Shown here one piece after another: positions 1 to 5,199 of a DNA stretch of 7,623 bases; position 1 is the stretch's first letter, and each line of letters opens with the position of its first letter. The stretch is taken from positions 1 to 7,623 of the forward strand of contig JAPLHG010000005.1 in NCBI GenBank assembly GCA_026389745.1, read 5' to 3'. The position numbers and the translations under genes are program-made. The notes under the pieces were generated by a model. That model searched no databases. It was given only the letters and a program-made list of their open reading frames with translations, and was not told the DNA's origin. Origin of the DNA: Chloroflexota bacterium (lineage in GTDB: Bacteria > Chloroflexota > Dehalococcoidia > Dehalococcoidales > Fen-1064).

Positions 1-652
1 CCAAACCCACTGCCAGCCACACTAACCCGAAACCAGACAGTATATAGACGTACCACCGTCGCAACGTCTTTGCTGTCGCTGAAGGATGTCCTTCCCTCTC
101 AGATACCCGCCAGTGATAGTACCATACGACAACTGCCACAATCACAATAGCTAAGACGCTTGATGAAAACTCTGCCAATGGCACTCCAGCCACTAACCAC
201 CTCAAGAAATTACTAGCGGCAGTAATTCCCATTATTGCCGTCTCTACCAAGATGAAATTGAGGAAAAGCTTACGGGTTACAGCGCCAATTTCTTCTTGGT
301 TACCCTTGACACGACGCTGAACCGCTCGCCAGAAGAAAAACCATAAAGGTCCGCCAATCACCGTCATGGCCAGTCCAAGGCTCAATTGTTGCTGATTAAA
401 AGTTGCCTCTCCTACCTGTGTCAGATTAGACCCTTTGATAGTGACATCGAAAAGGAGGGTCAATAATTGCCCCACACCGGCGGCAAATATGCCTAGTGAT
501 GTGAGCGTAATCAGATACAGCCAAACGCGCCTGGGACTTGACATCCCTTCCGTTCCGGACCCAGAATGGAAAGCCCCCTTAGACCTCGTTGCCAAAATTA
601 TGCTGACAACAACTATAGCTAAAATCACAACGATAGGCCCGATAGCAATCAT
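1..652 (-). CDS. DUF5671-like multi-pass membrane protein (3' end beyond window)
   Basis: The frame is open from an ATG at 652 to the left edge, giving 217 codons without a stop, so the gene is C-terminally cut by the window. The start follows a GGAGGT site (661-666) placed directly after the TAG of the upstream gene, which indicates translational coupling. About six hydrophobic segments are visible: residues 1-21, 43-68, 90-110, 129-150, 163-181 and 200-217. A motif RRVWLYLITL (41-50) followed by a hydrophobic helix recurs as RRWYVYILSG (198-207), so the protein seems to hold two tandem copies of a module resembling DUF5671. A PLWFFFWRAVQRR stretch (102-114) ends the third helix. Family members are uncharacterised membrane proteins common in Chloroflexota; no catalytic motif is seen. 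The family call is from remembered consensus, not a search. Confidence 0.75.
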   Translation of the reverse strand, partial: MIAIGPIVVILAIVVVSIILATRSKGAFHSGSGTEGMSSPRRVWLYLITLTSLGIFAAGVGQLLTLLFDVTIKGSNLTQVGEATFNQQQLSLGLAMTVIGGPLWFFFWRAVQRRVKGNQEEIGAVTRKLFLNFILVETAIMGITAASNFLRWLVAGVPLAEFSSSVLAIVIVAVVVWYYHWRVSEREGHPSATAKTLRRWYVYILSGFGLVWLAVGL

Positions 653-660
653 GTTTCTTA

Positions 661-666
661 ACCTCC
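661..666 (-). promoter_or_regulatory. Ribosome binding site for the DUF5671-like gene
   Basis: GGAGGT on the minus strand lies immediately after the TAG stop (667-669) of the upstream gene and 8 bases before the ATG at 652. It fixes this start and implies that the two genes share a transcript. Confidence 0.7.
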
Positions 667-1137
667 CTAATAAATCCAATAAATATAGGTGGGTGAAGTG
701 ATAAGCCACTTATCGTCGATTTTACTAAACTGAAAAATTATCTGCTGACTGCGCAGGGAGTCTTCAAAAGGTCCACCCGGATGGAAAGTATCGATAATAA
801 CTCCCACGGTAGCATTATCACCGTTTTCAGTGGTCTTACCGAGGGTGGCTTTCCATGTAGGTTGGTTAGATATTTGAGGCGCACCTATCACCATGCGAAG
901 CCAGTCATCATAGGTTTTGATTTTCTGTGATGGGTTAAATGATAGATAGTTGTAGGCTTGCTGGTAGTTCTTTTCCTGTACCGCTATTAGATATCGCTGT
1001 ACTACGCCTTGGGGAGTACCCTCCGGTAGTAAAACAACCTCATTCCTTTTAGTCAATAAGACCAGAGATACAGTAGTGATGACTAGGATACTAATAACGA
1101 TGGCAAAGACAGTTAACCAGCGGCGAGACGAATTCAT
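667..1137 (-). CDS. Single-pass membrane protein with NTF2-like (DUF4878-like) extracytoplasmic domain
   Basis: This is a 156-aa protein. The frame also allows a GTG start six codons upstream (1155), but the ATG at 1137 is preferred. It has GGAGGT at 1145-1150 with 7-base spacing, and the promoter at 1165-1193 predicts a transcript start near 1158, almost on top of the GTG. A short basic N-terminus (SSRR) leads into one membrane helix (about 8-29), with the rest predicted outside. The segment from residue 40 on (TPQGVVQRYLIAVQEKNYQQAY) resembles the first helix of NTF2-like/DUF4878 domains. It is followed by a beta-rich part ending in KWLITSPTYIYW, also typical of that fold. These domains are usually ligand-binding or structural; no active site is evident. 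It is the first gene of an operon with the DUF5671-like gene, so the two may form a membrane complex (inference). Confidence 0.8.
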   Translation of the reverse strand: MNSSRRWLTVFAIVISILVITTVSLVLLTKRNEVVLLPEGTPQGVVQRYLIAVQEKNYQQAYNYLSFNPSQKIKTYDDWLRMVIGAPQISNQPTWKATLGKTTENGDNATVGVIIDTFHPGGPFEDSLRSQQIIFQFSKIDDKWLITSPTYIYWIY

Positions 1138-1144
1138 CTCCAAT

Positions 1145-1150
1145 ACCTCC
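1145..1150 (-). promoter_or_regulatory. Ribosome binding site deciding the start of the NTF2-like gene
   Basis: GGAGGT on the minus strand sits 7 bases before the ATG at 1137 and inside the longer GTG-initiated frame, which argues against the GTG at 1155. Confidence 0.7.
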
Positions 1151-1164
1151 AACACGCACCAGCA

Positions 1165-1193
1165 ATACTAATGAACCTATCGTCCATTGTCAA
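1165..1193 (-). promoter_or_regulatory. Sigma70-type promoter of the minus-strand two-gene operon
   Basis: On the minus strand, TTGACA (1188-1193) is a perfect -35 box. A 17-bp spacer separates it from TAGTAT (1165-1170), a 4/6 match to the -10 consensus. Transcription would start near 1158, leaving a leader of about 20 bases with the Shine-Dalgarno site at 1145-1150. Confidence 0.65.
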
Positions 1194-1260
1194 GCTTATT
1201 TTAGGCTAACGAAATGTTGTCCAGAGAACCTCCGCTTACTATCCATCCTATAGTTCAAAG

Positions 1261-1308
1261 TTGTATACTGTCTCTACCGGCAGATAAATCCTGTTTATAC
1301 AATATAAT
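1261..1308 (+). promoter_or_regulatory. Possible promoter of the LuxR-type gene with flanking inverted repeat
   Basis: A perfect TATAAT lies at 1303-1308, about 60 bases before the ATG at 1368, but no good -35 box stands 16-18 bp upstream. An inverted pair TTGTATA (1261-1267) and TATACAA (1296-1302) ends right at the -10 box. This might be a regulator site compensating for the missing -35; that is speculative, since 7-bp arms in AT-rich DNA can occur by chance. Confidence 0.3.
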
Positions 1309-1367
1309 AATGAGAATGTGCTTGGTAGGGTCTTAGGGCCCAGTAATTCGAAAATAATTGGTTTTTT

Positions 1368-2228
1368 ATGGAACCGATGACCGGACCACTCGAAAATCAG
1401 CCCTTGACGACGCAGAAAGACGTTCGACTGCGTGAGGTCAAGCGTCTTGAATGGATATTCATCGGCATTAGATGGCTCTGGGTAGTTTTACTGCTTGTTA
1501 TGCTTACCTTACACCACCCAGCATCTCGGCTGACAACGCTTGTTTTGACAGGGATTCTCGCGCTGTCGAATATCGGCGGCAGCCTCATAAACTCGAACAT
1601 AAAAACGCTACGTCACCAGTCAATACTAAGCACAGTGATGCTTTCCCTTGACGCAGTTATAGCATCTGGGGTGATCCTTCAGTTTGTTGGGGATTTCAAT
1701 ACGGCAGCCTATGCTGTATTTGCCTACATAATAGCGGAGGCAGCAATACGTTTTGAGCTTATTGGAAGCCTATCAGCACTTGCATTCTTTATCGTTGGTT
1801 TATATGGAGCTTATTTATACAGAAAGGCCGTATTTGATTTACCTTTTAGCTATACTGGGTTTGCATATTGGACTATATTAATGGCGGTTATTGCTGTATC
1901 CATAGGTATCGTTGTCCGGATGATAAAAAATCAACGGCAGCAAAACGAACGCTACCTGATGGAGATTACGAGAGTGCTGGAACAACAACGCATTGCACAC
2001 GAAATCAATGTAAAAAACATTTCTGACCTTGAAAATATGGAACCATTAACTGTACGGGAAAAAGAGGTTGTTAACTTGATTGCGCAAGGAAAAGGCAATA
2101 AGGAAATTGCAGCAGAACTGGGAATTCAGGTCAAAACGGTAAAAAACTATATAAATAATATATACTCCAAGCTTCAGGTAAAAAGTCGTTACGAAGTTAT
2201 ATCTTATTTATTTAAGCGCCCAAAGTAA
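1368..2228 (+). CDS. Membrane-anchored LuxR-family (GerE HTH) transcriptional regulator
   Basis: This 286-aa protein has a cytoplasmic N-terminus (1-28), then six hydrophobic segments (about 29-48, 56-74, 86-106, 112-128, 131-150, 164-184). A Gln/Glu-rich, probably coiled-coil linker (185-222) follows, and a complete LuxR/GerE DNA-binding domain (225-285) ends the chain. The HTH shows the family hallmarks LTVREKEVVNLIAQG, NKEIAAELG, KTVKNYINNIYSKL and SRYEVI. No receiver, autoinducer-binding or kinase domain is present, so it looks like a one-component membrane sensor that binds DNA while tethered. The linker contains EQQRIAHEI, resembling the H-box of NarL-type kinases (HisKA_3) without the phosphate-accepting His. 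Neither the ATG at 1368 nor that at 1377 has a convincing Shine-Dalgarno site, so the exact start is open. Signal and target genes are unknown; the divergent operon and the small downstream membrane genes are candidates by position. Confidence 0.85.
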   Translation: MEPMTGPLENQPLTTQKDVRLREVKRLEWIFIGIRWLWVVLLLVMLTLHHPASRLTTLVLTGILALSNIGGSLINSNIKTLRHQSILSTVMLSLDAVIASGVILQFVGDFNTAAYAVFAYIIAEAAIRFELIGSLSALAFFIVGLYGAYLYRKAVFDLPFSYTGFAYWTILMAVIAVSIGIVVRMIKNQRQQNERYLMEITRVLEQQRIAHEINVKNISDLENMEPLTVREKEVVNLIAQGKGNKEIAAELGIQVKTVKNYINNIYSKLQVKSRYEVISYLFKRPK

Positions 2229-2236
2229 TAGGGAAA

Positions 2237-2440
2237 ATGAGGGTACGAGAGCCATATTTTTTCACCGCTAAGGACATAGTGTCGTGTTTGATACCAATAG
2301 CCGCTCTAAAGCCGGAATTAACCCCTTCTTCTCAAACAAAAGTTCAGGAAATGTTCCCCAAAGCCCACGTTAAGGGATATGAAACAATCAGACGAGTTGC
2401 TTTGCATGGTAGGTTTTCACATCCTTATCCTGAAGACTAG
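2237..2440 (+). CDS. Short ORF after the LuxR-type gene, doubtful
   Basis: This 67-codon frame starts with ATG 8 bases after the regulator's stop, with a weak AGGG 4 bases before it. The product is soluble, with no membrane segment, cysteine pair or recognisable motif; its C-terminal half is basic and His-containing and ends in HPYPED. I do not recognise it. The close spacing permits co-translation with the regulator, but the region could equally be non-coding or a gene remnant. Confidence 0.3.
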   Translation: MRVREPYFFTAKDIVSCLIPIAALKPELTPSSQTKVQEMFPKAHVKGYETIRRVALHGRFSHPYPED

Positions 2441-2467
2441 TAGTCCGTTGTTATTGTGACTAAACCC

Positions 2468-2497
2468 TTGACAAAGCATAACCTTTTCCCTCAATAT
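2468..2497 (+). promoter_or_regulatory. Possible promoter upstream of the 52-aa membrane protein
   Basis: TTGACA at 2468-2473 is a perfect -35 box, but the best -10 at 17-18 bp spacing is only CAATAT (2492-2497, 3/6). It lies about 150 bases before the GTG start at 2650. Any leader would contain the repeats and palindromes at 2516-2622. Confidence 0.3.
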
Positions 2498-2515
2498 AGC
2501 TATATCTACAGCAGA

Positions 2516-2535
2516 ACAAACATCCCGATGTTTGT
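2516..2535. repeat. Perfect inverted repeat, 9-bp arms
   Basis: ACAAACATC and GATGTTTGT are exact reverse complements separated by CC. The two-base centre means that a hairpin would in practice have an 8-bp stem and 4-base loop. There is no T-run after it, so it is not a terminator. Its right arm overlaps the first copy of the dispersed repeat at 2527-2550. Confidence 0.6.
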
Positions 2536-2550
2536 GCAATGGTAATAAAT
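2527..2550 (+). repeat. Dispersed intergenic repeat, copy A
   Basis: The core GATGTTTGTGCAATGGTAAT recurs with small changes at 2575-2603, 3215-3246 and 6053-6072, each time outside the confident genes and on the same strand. This copy directly follows an inverted repeat. Confidence 0.5.
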
Positions 2551-2574
2551 TTCGAAGCTAAACAGTCTTCCGGG

Positions 2575-2603
2575 TGATGATTGTGCAGTGGTAATAATCC
2601 ATT
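2575..2603 (+). repeat. Dispersed intergenic repeat, copy B
   Basis: The core GATGATTGTGCAGTGGTAAT is followed by AATCCATT. It matches copy C at 3215-3246 apart from two transitions and a 3-base insertion there. It is only about 50 bases after copy A. Its GGTAATA (2590-2596) pairs with TATTACC at 2616-2622 around a central ATTCGCGAAT palindrome (2601-2610), so this copy sits in a long imperfect palindrome. Confidence 0.55.
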
Positions 2604-2637
2604 CGCGAATAAGAATATTACCGTAAACCTCAAACAA

Positions 2638-2645
2638 AAAGGAGG
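2638..2645 (+). promoter_or_regulatory. Ribosome binding site fixing the GTG start at 2650
   Basis: AAAGGAGG is a near-perfect anti-16S match, with 4 bases between it and the GTG. It is the main reason for rejecting the longer ATG reading from 2581. Confidence 0.7.
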
Positions 2646-2649
2646 CAAC

Positions 2650-2808
2650 GTGGGTATCTTGTTAATTATTGGCATTATTATCTTTATCTTGTGGCTACTG
2701 GGATTTATCTTCTTTAAAAGTATAGGCGCTCTGATCCATATAGCACTTGTTATCGCTGTCATTTTAATAATTATCTGGTTGCTGAAACAGGTGTTCAAGC
2801 TCTTTTAA
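2650..2808 (+). CDS. Lmo0937/DUF5670-like small membrane protein
   Basis: This 52-aa protein starts at GTG (2650), chosen because AAAGGAGG lies at 2638-2645. A longer reading from an ATG at 2581 would run through a repeat copy and lacks a Shine-Dalgarno site. The protein is almost entirely hydrophobic, with two helices (about 2-21 and 25-45) split by FFKSIGALIH and a short basic end (KQVFKLF). The pattern ILWLLGF...GALIHIALVIAVILIII closely resembles the Lmo0937 (DUF5670) family of two-TM proteins, whose function is not established. It lies on the same strand as, and 120 bases before, a second tiny membrane gene. Confidence 0.8.
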   Translation: MGILLIIGIIIFILWLLGFIFFKSIGALIHIALVIAVILIIIWLLKQVFKLF

Positions 2809-2860
2809 TTGTTCGGGACCTAAGCATGGCATACGATATTGGCATAGCCTCCTATATTTG

Positions 2861-2890
2861 TTGCTTCCGCTAGAAATATTACCATATAAT
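2861..2890 (+). promoter_or_regulatory. Promoter of the 45-aa membrane protein
   Basis: TTGCTT (2861-2866), an 18-bp spacer and a perfect TATAAT (2885-2890). Transcription would begin near 2897, giving a leader of about 32 bases that carries the strong Shine-Dalgarno site at 2914-2922. Confidence 0.5.
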
Positions 2891-2928
2891 TACATAATTG
2901 ATTTTCTCATTTCAAAGGAGGTACTATC

Positions 2929-3066
2929 ATGAAAATAAGTGGTATGTGGATGGGCGTAATCGCGATTATCCTTGGTATTCTTGTTTTGGCGTTACCAGAC
3001 CTCATTAGGTGGTTCATAGGTGTTGGTCTTATCGTTCTTGGAATGCTGGCGCTTATTCGGAAATAG
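2929..3066 (+). CDS. DUF3096-like small membrane protein
   Basis: This is a 45-aa gene starting at ATG 2929 behind an ideal AAAGGAGGT (2914-2922, 6-base spacing), which makes it convincing despite its size. Two hydrophobic helices (about 8-22 and 27-43) are joined by a PDLIRW turn; the second contains GVGLIVLGMLAL and the chain ends in IRK. The GILVLALP...LIRWFIGVGLIVLG pattern resembles DUF3096, a family of very short membrane proteins of unknown function. It has its own promoter and a weak terminator at 3155-3179, so it is probably a separate unit from the 52-aa gene. Confidence 0.8.
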   Translation: MKISGMWMGVIAIILGILVLALPDLIRWFIGVGLIVLGMLALIRK

Positions 3067-3154
3067 GGACAGTAATATCCAAGACTATCTGGTTTTGATA
3101 TTATTCCACATGTAAGCTACAAAAGTGAACTAGCAAGGTGTACTTAGACCTCTA

Positions 3155-3179
3155 ATGATACGGTCGTGTCATCGTTTTT
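3155..3179 (+). terminator. Rho-independent terminator (weak) after the DUF3096-like gene
   Basis: ATGATAC (3155-3161) and GTGTCAT (3166-3172) form a 7-bp stem with one G-T pair around a GGTC loop. CG and then five Ts (3175-3179) follow. It lies about 90 bases after the stop at 3066. Confidence 0.45.
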
Positions 3180-3206
3180 ACATTGGCAGACATACTCATG
3201 AAAAGG
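3175..3206 (+). repeat. Shuffled three-word repeat, copy 1
   Basis: This segment carries TTTTACATT, GGCAGACAT and TACTCATGAAAAGG in that order. The same three words, on the same strand but in reverse order, occur at 5069-5100. The first word overlaps the T-run of the terminator. Confidence 0.4.
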
Positions 3207-3214
3207 TAATATTC

Positions 3215-3246
3215 TGATGATTGTGTAATGGTAATAATAATCCATT
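3215..3246 (+). repeat. Dispersed intergenic repeat, copy C
   Basis: The core GATGATTGTGTAATGGTAAT is followed by AATAATCCATT, matching copy B except for two transitions and one extra AAT. It stands in the gene-free stretch 3067-3511, between two terminators. Confidence 0.55.
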
Positions 3247-3260
3247 AAAGTGGTTCATAA

Positions 3261-3287
3261 AAGGGGAGCAGAAATGCTTCTCTTTTT
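3261..3287 (+). terminator. Strong stem-loop terminator
   Basis: GGGGAGCA (3263-3270), a GAAA tetraloop and TGCTTCTC (3275-3282) form an 8-bp stem with two G-T pairs, extendable by AA/TT. Five Ts follow (3283-3287). The nearest upstream coding end on the plus strand is nearly 200 bases away. It therefore ends either read-through transcription of the small membrane genes or an unannotated short transcript. On the minus strand the stem is followed by TTTTAT, so it may work in both directions. Confidence 0.6.
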
Positions 3288-3388
3288 AATAGCTTTTCAT
3301 TCGTACCCAATTTTGCTCCTCTTCACACTTTGATGTAGTTTAACATTCAGCACAGTCATTTTCCTGTTTAGTCTCGTTCTTGAAGCTG

Positions 3389-3397
3389 TGCTATAAT
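3389..3397 (+). promoter_or_regulatory. Extended -10 promoter of the glycosyltransferase gene
   Basis: TGCTATAAT combines a perfect -10 hexamer (3392-3397) with the TGn extension, which can replace a -35 box; none is seen at 17 bp. It would give a leader of about 110 bases to the GTG at 3512. Apart from this promoter, the terminators and the repeats, I see no gene in 3067-3511. Confidence 0.4.
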
Positions 3398-3498
3398 CAT
3401 GGCATCTATTTTCCCAATACATAATATTGAAAAGGTGCGCATGCCCAGAGGAGAATCGCAACTCATTGATTGGCAGGACTAGGAGAAGGTAATCTATC

Positions 3499-3505
3499 AA
3501 GAAGG
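3499..3505 (+). promoter_or_regulatory. Ribosome binding site for the GTG start at 3512
   Basis: AAGAAGG lies 6 bases before the GTG. The only other start in frame is a TTG at 3470, directly after an in-frame TGA and without a properly spaced Shine-Dalgarno site. Confidence 0.45.
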
Positions 3506-3511
3506 CCGAAG

Positions 3512-4798
3512 GTGATCAGAATAAGTCGCAATAATACCGCCGGAATTAGCCACAAATGGCAACTGGTATTTTTTATTCTGGCACATATCCTTATCTTTGC
3601 GGTGCTTTTTAATACCGTCTATAAGCTACAATATGTTTTCTCTGGGCTATATTTTGGCTATGCCTCCAAAGTCCTGAACGGCAACTTGCCCTACCGGGAT
3701 TTTGTCCTGGAATACCCCCCCTTCTCATTGTTGTTCTTTATCCTCCCCCGTCTGGTAGCGCCCACCTGGCAAATATTCTCCATCTATTTTCAAGCAGAAG
3801 TAGTTGTTTTTGATCTCATTGGGTTATTGGTGATTTACAGTATTGCAAAGCGACTGGGGAAAGCCCCATGGAAAATGCTAAGTGTCTATACCATAGGCAT
3901 CCTAGCGACCGGGCCCATCATTAGCCAACAGTATGATATTTTCCCGGCGATAATGATCATCCTAGCCTTATATTGCTTCTGGTTGGGCAAGTATAAGACC
4001 GCCTGGGCTTTAGTAGCCTTGGGTGCAATGACCAAAATTTATCCGGTCGTTATCGCACCCATATTCTTAATCTACTATATTCGTAACCGTCAATATAAGC
4101 GTATCAGAGATGGCATCATTACGTTTGCCGTGGTAAGCCTAGCCATTGTACTTCCATTTTTAATAATAAGCCCAACAAGCCTCCTGAATTTGTATAGTTA
4201 TCATGCCCAGAGGGGTATTCAACTGGAGAGCACCTATAGTGCTTTCTTGCTGGTTGCTGATAAACTTCACTTAACCTCGGTTGGTCTGGAGTATAATTTC
4301 AGTTCCTGGAATATAACCAGCCCATTAGCCAATACATTCGCCAGATTATCCAACTATATATTAGTTATTCTCCTGTTCATATCATACTGGTTTATTTATA
4401 AGCAGATGAATAAGGGCAAACCTCAGATTATGCGGCTAGGCGCTTACTCTCTCTTGGCAATACTCATCGTGCTGATTAGCAGTAAGGTTTTATCACCTCA
4501 GTATATTATCTGGTTGATTCCCCTTCTTCCCTTATCAGCCGGACGCTGGCGTTATGCCATATGGATAGTATTTGTAATCATAGGAGTTCTGACCTACTAT
4601 ATCTTTCCCTGGCGTTATGATCAGCTTATAAACCTAAATTCCGGGGTAGTTGCAGTTCTACTAAGCCGGGATATCCTGCTTATTTTCATGGTCATTCTGG
4701 TAGGAATGTCTCTATTTATGAAAATTCAGCGAGAATACCCCGCAGTTTGCTGTGGGGATGAATCGTGGGGTGGGTTCCAAGCAGGTGTGTGGCACTGA
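3512..4798 (+). CDS. GT-C fold polytopic glycosyltransferase (GT87/DUF2029-like)
   Basis: This is 428 aa from the GTG at 3512 (442 from the TTG at 3470). It is an integral membrane protein with about ten hydrophobic helices. Residue numbers below count from the GTG. The first extracytoplasmic loop has YRDFVLEYPPF (61-71), the acidic-residue-plus-YPP motif typical of GT87/DUF2029 enzymes. Further hallmarks are QYDIFPA (140-146), AMTKIYPVVIAP (172-183) and LSPQYIIWLIPLLPL (327-341). Family members use polyprenyl-phosphate-linked sugars such as mannose to build glycolipids or surface glycans on the outer face of the membrane; donor and acceptor here are unknown. After the last helix and MKIQRE, the final 20 or so residues (YPAVCCGDESWGGFQ...) are unlike the family. 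They coincide with a hairpin element starting at 4738, so the native C-terminus was probably extended by an insertion. Confidence 0.8.
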   Translation: MIRISRNNTAGISHKWQLVFFILAHILIFAVLFNTVYKLQYVFSGLYFGYASKVLNGNLPYRDFVLEYPPFSLLFFILPRLVAPTWQIFSIYFQAEVVVFDLIGLLVIYSIAKRLGKAPWKMLSVYTIGILATGPIISQQYDIFPAIMIILALYCFWLGKYKTAWALVALGAMTKIYPVVIAPIFLIYYIRNRQYKRIRDGIITFAVVSLAIVLPFLIISPTSLLNLYSYHAQRGIQLESTYSAFLLVADKLHLTSVGLEYNFSSWNITSPLANTFARLSNYILVILLFISYWFIYKQMNKGKPQIMRLGAYSLLAILIVLISSKVLSPQYIIWLIPLLPLSAGRWRYAIWIVFVIIGVLTYYIFPWRYDQLINLNSGVVAVLLSRDILLIFMVILVGMSLFMKIQREYPAVCCGDESWGGFQAGVWH

Positions 4799-4804
4799 AC
4801 CCCC
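4738..4804. repeat. REP-like double hairpin at the 3' end of the glycosyltransferase
   Basis: CCCCGCAG (4738-4745) and CTGTGGGG (4750-4757) form an 8-bp GC-rich stem with one G-T pair and a TTTG loop. A second inverted pair, GGGTTC (4772-4777) and GAACCC (4797-4802), follows. There is no T-run, so it is not a terminator. Paired GC-rich palindromes of this sort resemble REP/BIME elements mobilised by RAYT transposases, although no transposase is present here. It overlaps the last ~20 codons and the stop of the glycosyltransferase. Confidence 0.5.
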
Positions 4805-4873
4805 ATAATTCCCGCTCTTTCTCCCCCAATACCCTCTATACTGAACTCTGATGCCTTTGGATTGTTATTTCCC

Positions 4874-5005
4874 ATGAAGCAATCCGCCGAGGCCATTCTC
4901 CAGGATAAGAAGGCTGATATTGTAGATAAGATGGTCATGAACACATTCGTTTGGATATTAGGCTTCAGCAACAAATCAGGAGCGCAATTTGTCCAAGAGG
5001 TTTAA
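4874..5005 (+). pseudogene. Possible gene remnant (43 codons), in frame with the glycosyltransferase
   Basis: From the TGA that ends the glycosyltransferase, the same frame stays open to a TAA at 5003-5005, and an ATG at 4874 would give 43 aa. The product, with MKQSAEAILQDKKADIVDKM and a following NTFVWILGF helix, has protein-like composition with an amphipathic start. However, no Shine-Dalgarno site precedes the ATG and I do not recognise a family. It could be the tail of a decayed gene, part of the inserted element, or chance. The rest of 4799-5199 holds only the shuffled repeat and a promoter. Confidence 0.25.
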
Positions 5006-5068
5006 AATAACTGCACTTTATTAAAAAGCATAGTCTCTAGTCAGCTAACTAATTTCACTGTCCAAACT

Positions 5069-5100
5069 TACTCATGAAAGGGCAGACATCCTTTTACATT
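5069..5100 (+). repeat. Shuffled three-word repeat, copy 2
   Basis: TACTCATGAAAGG, GGCAGACAT and TTTTACATT occur in this order, the reverse of their order at 3175-3206, with each word kept on the same strand. Confidence 0.4.
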
Positions 5101-5121
5101 TAATTGGATCAGTGAACACCC

Positions 5122-5150
5122 TTGACCATGAACGAAAATGGTATTAAGAT
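5122..5150 (+). promoter_or_regulatory. Promoter of the coiled-coil/two-TM gene
   Basis: TTGACC (5122-5127, 5/6), a 17-bp spacer and TAAGAT (5145-5150, 4/6). Transcription from about 5157 rules out the in-frame TTG at 5122 and ATG at 5128 as starts and leaves a 43-base leader to the ATG at 5200. Confidence 0.5.
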
Positions 5151-5199
5151 ATTGTGCGCATCACTGGACAAACATCTTATTATGATAGGAAGTGTTCAT

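Noticed and set aside
435..701. Plus-strand 88-codon ORF
   Set aside because: It is antisense to the DUF5671-like gene, whose coupled start and hydrophobic pattern are far more convincing.
2460..2798. Minus-strand 112-codon ORF
   Set aside because: It is antisense to the Lmo0937-like gene and runs through repeats and palindromes; no ribosome site is visible.
2516..3246. CRISPR array made of the short repeats at 2527, 2575 and 3215
   Set aside because: Spacing is irregular (48 and 640 bases), the repeats diverge and there are no cas genes nearby.
3297..3500. Minus-strand 67-codon ORF
   Set aside because: It covers the promoter and leader of the glycosyltransferase, with no recognisable motif or ribosome site.
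4738..4757. Terminator of the glycosyltransferase gene
   Set aside because: The hairpin is inside the reading frame and lacks a T-run on either strand.
4726..4974. Minus-strand 82-codon ORF
   Set aside because: It overlaps the glycosyltransferase end and the hairpin element, has no Shine-Dalgarno site or membrane/domain pattern, and its composition looks antisense.
5122..5199. Upstream extension of the coiled-coil gene to TTG 5122 or ATG 5128
   Set aside because: TTGACC at 5122 with TAAGAT at 5145 forms a promoter, and the ATG at 5200 has a Shine-Dalgarno site; the extension adds no domain.
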